Source: Gemmataceae bacterium (GTDB taxonomy: Bacteria; Planctomycetota; Planctomycetia; Gemmatales; Gemmataceae). Taken from it: 64,000 bases of DNA. Shown here piece by piece: positions 23,660-32,759 of this stretch. A model generated the notes under the pieces. That model ran no database searches. It saw only the letters and a list, made by a program, of their open reading frames with translations, and was not told the DNA's origin. The stretch covers positions 23,841 to 87,840 of the forward strand of contig SIAQ01000005.1 of NCBI GenBank assembly GCA_009697105.1, given 5' to 3'. The stretch's first letter is position 1, and each line of letters begins with the position of its first letter. The position numbers were made by a program, and so were the translations under genes.

Positions 23660-26239
23660 ATGAAATCACTGAAAATAACGCCGTTGTTTATCCTTACCGC
23701 CATCAGCCTAGCGACGCTTCCCGGTTTGGCGTTCGCACAAAGCAGCGTCGAATTCAATCGTGACATTCGACCAATTCTGACCGATGCCTGTTTCAAATGC
23801 CACGGCCCAGCGGCGAAGAAAGGCGGTTTCCGTCTCGACCTGCGCGAGGACGCCCTGAAGCCCGCCAAGAGCGGCGCCAGGCCGATTGTCGAGGGCAAGC
23901 CTGGCGAGAGCGAGATCGTCAAGCGTATCTTCAGCAAGGAACCGAGCGATGTCATGCCGCCGCCGAGCGCGCATCGTACATTGAAGCCCGAGCAGAAGGA
24001 AATGATCAAACGTTGGATCGCCGAGGGCGCGAAGTATCAGAAGCACTGGTCATTCGAGGCCGTTGCGCGTGCCGCCGTGCCGAAGGTTGAGGCGAAGAAT
24101 CCGATCGATGCGTTCATCATCGACCGGTTGCAGCGCGAGGGGCTGAAGGCATCGCCGGAGGCCGACCGCGCGACGCTGATTCGGCGTGTGTCGTTCGCGC
24201 TCACCGGGCTGCCGCCGACGATCGCCGAGGTCGAAGCGTTTGCGGAGGACAAGTCCGCGGACGCTTATGAGCGCATGGTGGATCGCTATCTCGCCTCGCC
24301 TCGATATGGCGAGGAGATGTCACGCTATTGGCTCGACCTTGCCCGCTATGCCGACACGCACGGGTTGCACCTGGATAACGAACGCCAAATGTGGCTGTAC
24401 CGTGATTGGGTCGTGCGTGCGTTCAACGACAACATGCGTTTCGACCGCTTCGCCATCGAACAACTCGCCGGCGATCTGTTGCCGAAAGCGACGAGCGATC
24501 AGATCGTCGCCACGGGGTTCAATCGCTGCAACGTGTCGACGAGCGAAGGCGGGTCGATCGATGCGGAGTGGGTTTTCCGCAATGCCGTCGATCGCACGAC
24601 AACGATGACCGAAGTGTTTCTCGGCTTGACGGGCGGCTGCGCGGTTTGCCATGACCACAAATTCGACCCGATCACCGCGAAGGATTTTTATTCGCTGTAC
24701 GCCTTCTTCTATTCGATCGACGGTCCGGCGATGGACGGCAACGCCCTGCTCACCGCGCCGACTTTCAAGACACCTACGCAAACCCAAGAAAAGCGATTGG
24801 GCGAAGTGACCACGCTCATCGGCAAGATCCAGAGCGACCTATCGCAGCAAAGCAAGAACGTGAAGTACACCGATCCCGCCGACCTGCCGCCGGAATCGAC
24901 GAAGTTCGTCGGCGATGCATCGCGTTCGTTCAAGGCCTGGCGTGCGAAAGTCGTGAAGGACAGCAAGGGTTTGCCGAAAGATATCGTCGCCCTCATCAAA
25001 CAGCCCAAGCTCGACGCGCCGGGGCAGGCAAAACTGCTCGAACATTATCTGCAATTTGTCTGCGCCGACACCCGGCCAGTGTTCGACGCGCTGACCAAAC
25101 AACTCACGGCGTTGACAAAGGAACGCGATGGTCTCAATGGAGCAATCCCGGGCACGTTTATCTTCAAGGACATGGCGAACCCGCGCGATAGCTTTGTCAT
25201 GATGCGAGGCCAATACACCAAGCCGGGCGACAAAGTCGATCCGGACACGCCGAGTTTCCTGCCGCCGCTCGCCAAGGCCGGGCCGCGAGCCAACCGCCTC
25301 GATCTCGCCAAATGGCTCGTGTCGCCGGAGCAACCGATGACGGCGCGCGTCACCGTCAATCGCTTTTGGCAGCAGTTCCTCGGCACGGGCATCGTCAAAT
25401 CGAGCGGCGATTTTGGCGTGCAGGGAGATTTACCTACGCACCCGGAATTGCTCGATTTCCTCGCATCCGAATTCGCAAAATCGTGGGACGTGAAAGCGTT
25501 GGTTCGCATGATGCTGACGTCGCAAACGTTCCGCCAGTCGGCGCGCGTCACGCCGGACCTGTTCAAGCGCGACCCGGAAAATCGCCTCTACGCCCGTGGC
25601 CCGCGCTTCCGCCTCGACGCCGAGCAGGTCCGCGATAACGCTCTGTTTGTCAGCGGGCTGATGGTTCACGACATGGGCGGCCGCGGCGTCAGGCCGTACC
25701 AGCCGCCGCGCATCTGGGAGCCGGTCGCGTTCTCCGGTTCCAGCACGGGCACGTACGTGCAGGACAAAGGCGCCGGCCTCTATCGCCGCAGCATCTACAC
25801 GTTCCTCAAACGCACGGCCCCGCATCCGTTCATGGCCAACTTCGACGCACCGAATCGCGAATCGTCGTGCAGCCGGCGCGAACGCAGCAACACGCCCTTG
25901 CAAGCATTGCAGCTCATGAACGACGTGCAACACTTCGAAGCGGCACGCAAACTCGCCGAACGGATCGTCACCGAAGGCGGCAAATCGCCGGCGGAACGCA
26001 TCCGCTTTACCTATCGCACGCTGTTGGCACGCGATCCCGAAGCCTTTGAAGCTGACCTTGTCGCCAAGACGTTGACCCAGTTTCTCGACCGTTACCAAAA
26101 AGACCCCGCGTCGGCCGCAAAGGCATTGCGCGTCGGCGAATCGCCAATCCGCCCCGGCCTCGCCGAACCGGAACTGGCGGCGTATGCGCTGATCGCGAAC
26201 CTGTTACTCAACCTCGACGAAACGATTACGCGGAACTGA
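23660..26239 (+). CDS. DUF1549/DUF1553 planctomycete cytochrome-type protein
   Basis: 859 residues. Sec signal (about 1-27), then a PSCyt1-type domain with a CFKCHG heme-attachment motif (C44, C47, H48) and the usual MPPP...HRTL segment (about 95). DUF1549 follows (about 145-350), with a second CxxCH, GCAVCH, near 326-331 and the conserved HDHKFDPI after it. DUF1553 spans about 530-830, with NRFWQQFLGTG and the ANFDAPNRESSCSRRERSNT block. Such proteins are typical of planctomycetes, periplasmic, and usually sit beside a DUF1501 gene; that partner is absent here. Function unproven, probably polysaccharide or organic-matter related. Confidence 0.93.
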   Translation: MKSLKITPLFILTAISLATLPGLAFAQSSVEFNRDIRPILTDACFKCHGPAAKKGGFRLDLREDALKPAKSGARPIVEGKPGESEIVKRIFSKEPSDVMPPPSAHRTLKPEQKEMIKRWIAEGAKYQKHWSFEAVARAAVPKVEAKNPIDAFIIDRLQREGLKASPEADRATLIRRVSFALTGLPPTIAEVEAFAEDKSADAYERMVDRYLASPRYGEEMSRYWLDLARYADTHGLHLDNERQMWLYRDWVVRAFNDNMRFDRFAIEQLAGDLLPKATSDQIVATGFNRCNVSTSEGGSIDAEWVFRNAVDRTTTMTEVFLGLTGGCAVCHDHKFDPITAKDFYSLYAFFYSIDGPAMDGNALLTAPTFKTPTQTQEKRLGEVTTLIGKIQSDLSQQSKNVKYTDPADLPPESTKFVGDASRSFKAWRAKVVKDSKGLPKDIVALIKQPKLDAPGQAKLLEHYLQFVCADTRPVFDALTKQLTALTKERDGLNGAIPGTFIFKDMANPRDSFVMMRGQYTKPGDKVDPDTPSFLPPLAKAGPRANRLDLAKWLVSPEQPMTARVTVNRFWQQFLGTGIVKSSGDFGVQGDLPTHPELLDFLASEFAKSWDVKALVRMMLTSQTFRQSARVTPDLFKRDPENRLYARGPRFRLDAEQVRDNALFVSGLMVHDMGGRGVRPYQPPRIWEPVAFSGSSTGTYVQDKGAGLYRRSIYTFLKRTAPHPFMANFDAPNRESSCSRRERSNTPLQALQLMNDVQHFEAARKLAERIVTEGGKSPAERIRFTYRTLLARDPEAFEADLVAKTLTQFLDRYQKDPASAAKALRVGESPIRPGLAEPELAAYALIANLLLNLDETITRN

Positions 26240-26252
26240 ACGACAGCGGGCA

Positions 26253-26321
26253 AGAGCCGCGCACACAGTAATCGGGCCGTATTTGCGGTGCGCGAAGACG
26301 GCTTACTGCGTGCGCGGCTCT
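26253..26321. repeat. Inverted repeat after DUF1553 gene
   Basis: AGAGCCGCGCACACAGTAA (26253-26271) pairs with 26303-26321 (one mismatch). AAAAAA follows closely. It may be the terminator of the preceding gene. Confidence 0.85.
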
Positions 26322-26425
26322 GAAAAAATCAAATAGCTTCATTTTCTCGTAAAGAAAACCACCAACTCCAGTCGATACTGAAGGGATGCCCCGTCGCCCG
26401 GACCTTTTCACGGAGTGCCCGTGCC

Positions 26426-27526
26426 ATGATTCGCGTTGCCTTCATCCTTCTCACGGCGTCGGCGTTTGCCGTACCGGTTTATGCGAATGACAAAGTTGAG
26501 GACGAAGAACGCCGCATGTTTCCCGACGGCATGTCGCACGACTTCGGGAAGGTTGCGCGCGGGACCGTGCATGGATGTACGTTTCGCATTGTCAACACAT
26601 CAAGCCATGAATTGGAAATAACGAATGTTCGCGTCAGTATGAGTATCGACCTTTCAGCCTGGACCGTGAAAAATCGCCTGAAGCCAGGCGAAACTGGAAC
26701 GATCAATGTGAGGCAGGACACCGGAATGTTTTTCGGCTCAAAGACGACTAGATTTTTTGTAACCTACACCATCGGCGGAAGGTTTCGTGAAGCGCGATTC
26801 TGGGTCCAATGCGATTCCGACAAATCGATGCTGCCGTCCGATAACTGGCGTAACTTGGGCGAGGTTCGCCAGGGTGCCGTCCTCAAGCACTCGTTTCAGA
26901 TCGTGAACACCTACAAACAGCCGATGCGGATTGTCGGACTTCGTCCCGATCACGGTGATGGGCTGGCCATGCGATCGGACAAACAAACCCTTCAACCGAA
27001 CGAGTCGGCGACAATCGAGATGCAACTCGATTCCTCGAAATTCACGGGAAGAACGCAGCGAACGCCAACAGTCATCGTCGAAGTTGACGGCAAACGGCAT
27101 AACATCGCGTTCACTCTCTGGGCTACTTCGGTCGAACCGCTAACATTCGACCACCAGCGCATGTTCCCCGACGGGACCAATTACAGCTTCGCGTTTGACG
27201 ATACGACGCCTGCGTACAAGCGATCCTTTCGTATCGTCAACGAGGGCCGGGCGGCGATCAAGATCGTGGATGTGCAGGGAAAGCCGGGGCCGCTCGCGGT
27301 CGTGTTCAGCGCGAAAGCCATCGAGCCAGGCCAAACCGGCACGTTCGAGCTAACGGTGGCGAATTCGCGGTTGACCGATGCGCAAACCTACACGTGCACC
27401 GTGACGCTCGAAATCGTCGACGAACGCCGCGTCGTCGATCTGACGGCGACGGCGGTGCGCACACCGATGTCGCCGCAACCAGTGCTGCCAGCGCCGCGAC
27501 CGGGAACCTCGCGCGATCCGTTCTGA
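26426..27526 (+). CDS. Exported protein with three DUF1573-like Ig units
   Basis: 366 residues. Sec signal (IRVAFILLTASAFAVPVYA). Three repeats of a DUF1573/HYDIN-type beta-sandwich begin at about 37 (HDFGKVARGTVHGCTFRIVN), 140 (NLGEVRQGAVLKHSFQIVNT) and 250 (YSFAFDDTTPAYKRSFRIVN). Each contains a LKPGETGTI/LQPNESATI/IEPGQTGTF turn. Units one and three are preceded by the identical tag RMFPDG, showing internal duplication. The tail is Pro-rich. These domains usually mediate protein contacts in the periplasm. The site is weak (GGAG about 12 bases upstream). Confidence 0.85.
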   Translation: MIRVAFILLTASAFAVPVYANDKVEDEERRMFPDGMSHDFGKVARGTVHGCTFRIVNTSSHELEITNVRVSMSIDLSAWTVKNRLKPGETGTINVRQDTGMFFGSKTTRFFVTYTIGGRFREARFWVQCDSDKSMLPSDNWRNLGEVRQGAVLKHSFQIVNTYKQPMRIVGLRPDHGDGLAMRSDKQTLQPNESATIEMQLDSSKFTGRTQRTPTVIVEVDGKRHNIAFTLWATSVEPLTFDHQRMFPDGTNYSFAFDDTTPAYKRSFRIVNEGRAAIKIVDVQGKPGPLAVVFSAKAIEPGQTGTFELTVANSRLTDAQTYTCTVTLEIVDERRVVDLTATAVRTPMSPQPVLPAPRPGTSRDPF

Positions 27527-27548
27527 GCACATATGCTCCGCGCAGTCC

Positions 27549-27665
27549 GCCAACCCCGAAGGTGTTGCGTATCACAGCCCAGGGTTGCGTACTCGCTACC
27601 CTGGGTAGACAAATCCCTCCTCACTACATCTCCAACATTCCGATCAACCCCGATGGGGTTGCGTC
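27549..27665. repeat. Left hairpin set of IS200/REP-type element
   Basis: Three hairpins in a row: CCAACCCCGAAGGTGTTG (27550), CCCAGGG...CCCTGGG (27578-27605, loop TTGCGTACTCGCTA) and CAACCCCGATGGGGTTG (about 27647). A mirrored set of the same two kinds is at 28160-28278. Confidence 0.88.
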
Positions 27666-27697
27666 AACGATCACCCTTCTTCGCATTCGGTGTCGCC

Positions 27698-28153
27698 ATG
27701 CCGCAATCGCTTACACAGGTCTATCTGCATATCGTGTTTTCCACCAAGGATCGCCGGCCATTTATGCACGATGCCACTCTCTGCGGCGAATTGCATGCCT
27801 ATCTCGGCGAGACCGCCAATCGGCTCAGTTCACGGGTGATCTGCGTCGGCGGTGTAGCGGATCACGTTCACGTGCTGTGCCGGCTTGGCCGAACGATCAC
27901 GATTGCCGACCTTGTCAAGGAACTTAAACGCGTCTCATCGGCATGGATAAAATCCAAGGCCGACACGTTAGTAGATTTTCAATGGCAAAGCGGATATGGT
28001 GCGTTCTCGATCAGCCCCGGTCATGTTGAGGTGATCCGAGGATACATCGGGAATCAAGAAGAACACCACAAGAGAATTTCGTTCAAAGACGAGTTTCGCA
28101 AATTGCTCACGAAATACGGCGTCGAATGGGATGAACGCTATGTGTGGGATTGA
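27698..28153 (+). CDS. IS200-like / REP-associated HUH transposase
   Basis: 151 residues, the usual size of Y1 single-strand transposases (Transposase_17). N-terminal YLHIVFSTKDRRP; metal-binding HUH-type motif H56-V-H58 in VADHVHVL; catalytic tyrosine most likely Y116 in RGYIGNQEEHH, with the conserved Gln after it; C-terminal GVEWDERYVWD. The start at 27698 (MPQSLTQ) matches the family; the open extension upstream runs through hairpins. There is no second gene (tnpB), and the flanks are paired hairpins, so this is either a compact IS200-type element or a RAYT that moves REP hairpins. It appears intact. Confidence 0.92.
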   Translation: MPQSLTQVYLHIVFSTKDRRPFMHDATLCGELHAYLGETANRLSSRVICVGGVADHVHVLCRLGRTITIADLVKELKRVSSAWIKSKADTLVDFQWQSGYGAFSISPGHVEVIRGYIGNQEEHHKRISFKDEFRKLLTKYGVEWDERYVWD

Positions 28154-28159
28154 GCCGAC

Positions 28160-28278
28160 GCAACTCCTTCGGAGTTGAACGGGTTGTAATGTGTCCCGGT
28201 TAGGATGGAATCGGCTACCCAGGGTACGCTGCGCGAACCCTGGGCTTTGATATGCAACGCCGTTGGCGTTGTCGGTGA
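28160..28278. repeat. Right hairpin set of IS200/REP-type element
   Basis: CAACTCCTTCGGAGTTG (28162) with a trailing ACGGGTTG, then CCCAGGG...CCCTGGG (28218-28244, loop TACGCTGCGCGAA), then CAACGCCGTTGGCGTTG (28257). It starts immediately after the transposase stop codon. Confidence 0.88.
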
Positions 28279-28411
28279 CTACGCTGGGAATGGACACCGC
28301 GTCTTGGTTTGCATCATACCGGCTTGCCGAAGAACAAGCATCGCCGCTTCCCCGCTTCCTCGCTATACTTCCTTCAATTGTTAAGCTAATTCTCAAATTC
28401 AGGAAACGAAA

Positions 28412-31054
28412 ATGTCGAAGCATGTGTATTCGTTCGGCGGTAGGTCTGCGGATGGCGATGGGAAGATGAAAGAACTCCTCGGCGGCAAAGGCGCAAATCT
28501 TGCTGAGATGTGCAAAATCGGCATCCCCGTCCCGCCGGGCTTCACCATCACTACCGAAGTCTGTGCGGCCTATTACGACCAGGGCAAGAAGATCCCCGAA
28601 GCCGCCATTCCCGAAATCAACGACGCTCTCATCAAAATGGAAGGCGTCGCCGGCAAGAAGTTCGGCGATCCGATCGATCCGCTGCTCGTCTCCGTCCGAT
28701 CTGGCGCCGCGCTGTCGATGCCGGGCATGATGAACACCATTCTCAACCTCGGCCTCACCGATGCCAGTGTCGAAGGTTTGGCGAAAAAGACCGGCAACGC
28801 CCGCTTCGCATATGACAGCTATCGCCGAGTCATCGACATGTTCGGCTCGACCGCGATGGGTTGCGAGCACGAAGAATTCGAGCACGAAATCTCCAAGCTC
28901 AAAGCCGAGAAGAAAGTCAATCTCGACACCGATCTGACGGTGGACGACCTCAAGGAACTCGTCAAACGCTACAAAACCGTCTACAAGAACCACGTCAAAG
29001 CCGACTTCCCGCAAGACCCGCGCAAGCAACTGATGCTCGCCATCGATGCCGTGTTCAATTCTTGGATGGGCAACAAGGCGATCGAATATCGCCGCATCGA
29101 ACGCATCACCACGCTCAAGGGCACGGCCGTCAACGTGCAGGCGATGGTGTTCGGCAACATGGGAGATAGCTCGGGCACGGGCGTCGCTTTCACGCGTGAT
29201 CCGAACACCGGCGAGAACGTCTTCTACGGCGATTACCTCATCAACGCCCAGGGCGAGGATGTCGTCGCCGGCATCCGCACGCCGGAACCGATCGCCAAGC
29301 TCAACGAGCAGATGCCGAAGGTGTATACCCAACTGATGGAGATTCGCCAGACGTTGGAGAAGCACTACAAGGACATGCAGGACATCGAGTTCACCGTGCA
29401 AGAAGGCACGCTGTACATGTTGCAAACCCGCGGCGGGAAGCGCACGGGCACGGCGGCGGTGCGCATCGCCGTCGAGCTGGTCGGCGAGAAGCTGATCGAC
29501 GAGCAGACAGCGATCAAGCGCGTCAGCCCCGACAGCCTCAATCACCTGCTGTTGCCACAACTCGATCCAAAAGCGAACGTCAAAGTGGTCGCCAACGGTA
29601 TCGCCGCCAGCCCCGGCGCTGCATCGGGCAAGGTCATCCTGTCGGCAGAAGCCGCAGTCGAACATTTCGAAAAGTTCCCGAACGAGCCGATCCTGTTGGT
29701 TCGCAAAGAAACCAGCCCCGAAGACGTTGCCGGCATGCACCTGGCGAAAGGCATCCTCACCTGCACGGGCGGTAAAGCGAGCCATGCAGCCGTCGTCGCC
29801 CGCGGCTGGGGCAAGCCGTGCGTTGTCGGTTGCGAAGCGGTCAAGATCAACGAAGCCGCTGGCTGGATCACCATTGGCGGGCAGACGGTCAAGGTCGGCG
29901 AATTCGTCACGATCAACGGCACGACCGGCGACGTGATGATCGGCAAAGTGCCGACCGTCGCGCCGACGATGACGGGTGATTTCTCGACGCTCATGGGCTG
30001 GGCGGACAAGGTACGCAAGCTGAAGATTCGCACCAACGCCGACGCCCCCGCCGACGCCGTCAAGGCCCGTGAATTCGGTGCCGAAGGCATCGGCCTGTGC
30101 CGCACCGAGCATATGTTCTTCGGTGAAGGCCGAATCGTGGCGATGCGCGAAATGATTTTGGCCTCCGATGAAGATGGCCGGAAAAAGGCGTTGGCGAAGA
30201 TCGAACCGTTCCAGAAGGCGGACTTCGTCGGCATCTTCGAGGCGATGGACGGCTATCCCGTGACGATCCGCCTGCTCGATCCGCCGTTGCACGAGTTCCT
30301 GCCGCACGATGCCGCCGGGCAGCAAGAAGTCGCGTCGAGCCTGGGTCTTTCGGTCGCCAAGGTCAAAGAGCGTGTCGATGAACTGCACGAGTACAACCCG
30401 ATGATGGGCTTCCGCGGCTGCCGACTGCCGCTCGTCTTCCCCGAGATCGGGGACATGCAAGTGCGGGCGATCATCGAGGCGGCGATCGAAGTGCAGAAGA
30501 AGGGCAAGAAGGTTCTGCCCGAAATCATGATTCCGCTCGTCGGCGTGGTCGAAGAGCTTATCATCCTCAAGAAGCGTGCGATCCAGATCGCCGAGGAGTG
30601 CATGAAGCAGGCCGGCGTGAAGGTCGAATACCAGATTGGCACGATGATCGAGTTGCCGCGCGCTTGCATGGCGGCCGACAAGATCGCCGAGGAGGCTGAG
30701 TTCTTCAGCTTCGGCACGAACGACCTGACGCAGATGACGTTCGGCTTTAGCCGTGATGACATCAAAGGCTTCATGCCGAGGTACCTCGCCGACAAGATTC
30801 TGCCGATCGATCCGTTCCAGACGATCGACTTCTCGGGCGTCGGCGAGCTGATGAAGCTGGGCATTCAAAAGGGCCGCGACAGCCGAAAGGCGAAACACGG
30901 CCAGCACCTGAAGATCGGCATCTGCGGCGAGCACGGCGGCGACCCGGAGAGCGTGGTCTTCTGCCACAAGATCGGCATGGACTACGTGAGTTGCAGCCCG
31001 TTCCGCGTGCCGATTGCACGATTGGCGGCGGCCCAGGCGGCGCTGGGGAAGTAG
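28412..31054 (+). CDS. ppdK: Pyruvate, phosphate dikinase
   Basis: 880 residues, full length. Interconverts pyruvate + ATP + Pi and PEP + AMP + PPi; in the cytoplasm it serves gluconeogenesis or PPi-linked glycolysis. The ATP-grasp domain (about 1-340) has LLGGKGANLAEM at the start and SVRSGAALSMPGMMNT near 95. The swivelling domain carries the phosphorylated His in GGKASHAAVVARG (about 456). The PEP/pyruvate barrel (about 520-880) ends with the catalytic Cys in CGEHGGDPESV (about 837). An AGGAAA site precedes the ATG, and a TATACT -10-like hexamer lies at 28364. No regulatory protein (DUF299) gene nearby. A long open frame on the opposite strand is a codon-bias shadow. Confidence 0.98.
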   Translation: MSKHVYSFGGRSADGDGKMKELLGGKGANLAEMCKIGIPVPPGFTITTEVCAAYYDQGKKIPEAAIPEINDALIKMEGVAGKKFGDPIDPLLVSVRSGAALSMPGMMNTILNLGLTDASVEGLAKKTGNARFAYDSYRRVIDMFGSTAMGCEHEEFEHEISKLKAEKKVNLDTDLTVDDLKELVKRYKTVYKNHVKADFPQDPRKQLMLAIDAVFNSWMGNKAIEYRRIERITTLKGTAVNVQAMVFGNMGDSSGTGVAFTRDPNTGENVFYGDYLINAQGEDVVAGIRTPEPIAKLNEQMPKVYTQLMEIRQTLEKHYKDMQDIEFTVQEGTLYMLQTRGGKRTGTAAVRIAVELVGEKLIDEQTAIKRVSPDSLNHLLLPQLDPKANVKVVANGIAASPGAASGKVILSAEAAVEHFEKFPNEPILLVRKETSPEDVAGMHLAKGILTCTGGKASHAAVVARGWGKPCVVGCEAVKINEAAGWITIGGQTVKVGEFVTINGTTGDVMIGKVPTVAPTMTGDFSTLMGWADKVRKLKIRTNADAPADAVKAREFGAEGIGLCRTEHMFFGEGRIVAMREMILASDEDGRKKALAKIEPFQKADFVGIFEAMDGYPVTIRLLDPPLHEFLPHDAAGQQEVASSLGLSVAKVKERVDELHEYNPMMGFRGCRLPLVFPEIGDMQVRAIIEAAIEVQKKGKKVLPEIMIPLVGVVEELIILKKRAIQIAEECMKQAGVKVEYQIGTMIELPRACMAADKIAEEAEFFSFGTNDLTQMTFGFSRDDIKGFMPRYLADKILPIDPFQTIDFSGVGELMKLGIQKGRDSRKAKHGQHLKIGICGEHGGDPESVVFCHKIGMDYVSCSPFRVPIARLAAAQAALGK

Positions 31055-31056
31055 AA

Positions 31057-31113
31057 AGTCAGGAGTCGGGAGTCAGAATCAAGCCATCTTGTTCTGACCC
31101 CTGGTCCCTGACT
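31057..31113. repeat. Inverted repeat after ppdK
   Basis: AGTCAGGAGTCGGGAGTCAG (31057) pairs imperfectly with TTCTGACCCCTGGTCCCTGA and the bases after it, ending near 31113. It starts three bases after the ppdK stop and could act as its terminator. Confidence 0.8.
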
Positions 31114-31228
31114 CCCGCGGGCGCTAAACGGGATCATCGACCACGTTCAACATGGCCAAGATGGTCATCCAAAAGGTATGACCGCCTTGACCTCATCCCG
31201 GGAATCAAGCATCACAGCAGAGGACGTC

Positions 31229-31878
31229 ATGAGCCAAGCGAGAGAGGGACCCGACGAGAAGACGGAAACGGGCCGTTCGCGCACTCGGCGTATACGGTTC
31301 GCCGGAAGGTCTTCAAGCTCTTCGGTGCAGCTTTCTACATTTTCGACGAGCACGGAGGCGTCATCGGCTATTGCAGTCAGAAAGCCTTCAAGTTAAAGGA
31401 GGACATCCGCATCTACACCGACGACTCGATGACGGAGGAGTTGCTGGTCATCAAGGCACGCAGCATTATCGATTTCGGCGCTACCTACGACGTTACAGAC
31501 CCCGCCGAGGACGATGAGACAATCGGCTCGTATCGGCGCAAAGGATGGACGAGCCTGTTGCGCGACGAATGGCTGATCTTCGACTCGGATGGGCATGAGG
31601 CCGGGAGGATTCAGGAGGACAGCGCTGGCCTGGCCATCGTTCGCCGCCTCATCGGCGGCGTGGCTCTAATGATCGCACCGCAGGTTTATCACCTGGAGAT
31701 CGACGGCACGAACGCAGCCAAAATGGTCACCAGCCGCAACCCATTCATCTACAAACTGTTCGTCACCATCGACCCCGACGTGGACTGCGCCGACCCGAGA
31801 CTGATCCTGGCGGGGGCCATCCTGTTGGCGGCTATCGAAGGGAAACAAGGTGGAGGCGGTCTGGACATCGGCGGGTAA
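31229..31878 (+). pseudogene. LURP-one-related (LOR/tubby-like) protein, probable 5' frameshift
   Basis: From about 31285 to 31878 one frame encodes a clear LURP-one-related domain: YTVRRKVFKLFGAAFYIFDE, GVIGYCSQKAFKLKEDIRIY, ARSIIDFGATYDV, RRKGWTSLLRDEWLIFD, then a hydrophobic stretch and a C-terminal small-residue-rich helix. That frame has no ATG, GTG or TTG between the ppdK stop and the domain. The only good start is ATG 31229 (preceded by AGAGGA) in another frame, giving MSQAREGPDEKTETGRSR before the frames must meet near 31285-31300. This points to a one-base loss or a sequencing error. LOR proteins are beta-barrels that may bind membranes; their bacterial role is unknown. Confidence 0.7.
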
Positions 31879-31935
31879 CACCGAGTGCGTCTTCCGGAAT
31901 CGCAATCGATCTGTTATGGCCACAACCAGCGCTAC

Positions 31936-31985
31936 AAGGCGTTCAAGGCGCTCATGCCAAATTGGATGAACGCCTTGAACGCCTT
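31936..31985. repeat. Inverted repeat after LOR gene
   Basis: AAGGCGTTCAAGGCG (31936-31950) pairs perfectly with CGCCTTGAACGCCTT (31971-31985) across a 20-base loop. It lies 58 bases after the LOR stop. Confidence 0.85.
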
Positions 31986-32202
31986 CCATCTCAAGCCTTG
32001 ACGCGAATCGGCCACGAAACAAATCCGAATATTTCGCACAACTGACTTTGCTTACCACCCTCGACCGATGTTAGGATGCCCCCAGCGCGGTCTCCGCAGT
32101 TCTTCCTTATTATTTAAGGTAGATCGATGGGCACGCGTAGACATGACGCCTGCGCCTTATTTTCAAACATCCCCTGGAGAGAAAAACATCTACTTGGACA
32201 AC

Positions 32203-32443
32203 GCTAGTTCGTAGGTTAGGCTTTCCAGCCTGACGTATATGATTGATAATGGGTAAGCCACGTCAGGCCGGATAGCCTGACCTACGTAACTAGCGCTGTC
32301 GTACTAATACGACAGCGCTAGATCGAGAATTTGGCCCGCATTGTAGCCGAATTCGTGAGAATTCGGACGACTTGGGCAAACGAGGGAAGGCCGAATTCTC
32401 ACGAATTCAGCTACAGGATACGATGTAGCGCTGTCGTACTAAT
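32203..32443. repeat. Composite palindrome cluster, family M
   Basis: Three hairpins in series: GCTAGTTCGTAGGTTAGGCT (32203) with 32274-32294; TAGCGCTGTCGTA (32291) with TACGACAGCGCTA (32308-32320); GTAGCCGAATTCGTGAGAAT (32343) with 32391-32414. The sequence TAGCGCTGTCGTACTAAT then recurs as a direct repeat at 32426-32443, so the third hairpin is framed by two copies of the second unit. Confidence 0.85.
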
Positions 32444-32462
32444 TGAAAAAGGGTGCCAGTTC

Positions 32463-32759
32463 ATGAGGAAAACAGATTATCGACAAAGCCTGCTGGCTTT
32501 TGTCACGGAAATAGAGGCCCTGCAAAGCCTCGCTTTCGTGAAACCTGATCAATGGTTTCTTTCGACAGAGATATTGAACGCTGTGCTAATAGGGTACGAA
32601 ATCAAGTCATTCGCTGATCGGAAGAGGCTCCATGAGGTGGGGCGGAAGCATGGGCTTATTCCCGTTTGTCCGAGTGATGTCGTCGATATAGATACAATAA
32701 ACGGCTCAATGGTGACTGTGGTAAGGACGCCCCGTGGATTGTTGCAAATAGCTCCGTAG
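32463..32759 (+). CDS. Small hypothetical protein
   Basis: 98 residues (MRKTDYRQSLLAFVTEIEAL...). Helical N-terminal half, then a compact part ending VVRTPRGLLQIAP. No known motif. It is more AT-rich than the neighbouring genes and its start lies 20 bases after the repeat cluster, with AAAGGG upstream. This may mark a horizontally acquired or fast-evolving gene. Coding status is moderately supported. Confidence 0.5.
   Translation: MRKTDYRQSLLAFVTEIEALQSLAFVKPDQWFLSTEILNAVLIGYEIKSFADRKRLHEVGRKHGLIPVCPSDVVDIDTINGSMVTVVRTPRGLLQIAP

Larger units (their letters stand above)
27549..28278 (+). mobile_element. IS200/REP-type element bounded by hairpin sets
   Basis: The unit is hairpin set, transposase, hairpin set, in the order H1-H2-H1, gene, H1-H2-H1 (H1 = CAACxCC..GGxGTTG, H2 = CCCAGGG..CCCTGGG). 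The true ends cannot be fixed without an empty site. It lies between the DUF1573-like gene and ppdK. Confidence 0.75.
31879..32462. other. Gap with three groups of inverted repeats
   Basis: No gene. It contains the perfect 15-base palindrome at 31936-31985 and the composite at 32203-32443. The 200 bases between them (about 31990-32200) show no repeat or signal I can name. Confidence 0.55.

Noticed and set aside
27968..30967. A 999-codon open frame on the minus strand opposite ppdK
   Set aside because: It is antisense to an unmistakable ppdK and its translation is Arg/Asp/His/Leu-rich without motifs; a GC-codon shadow.
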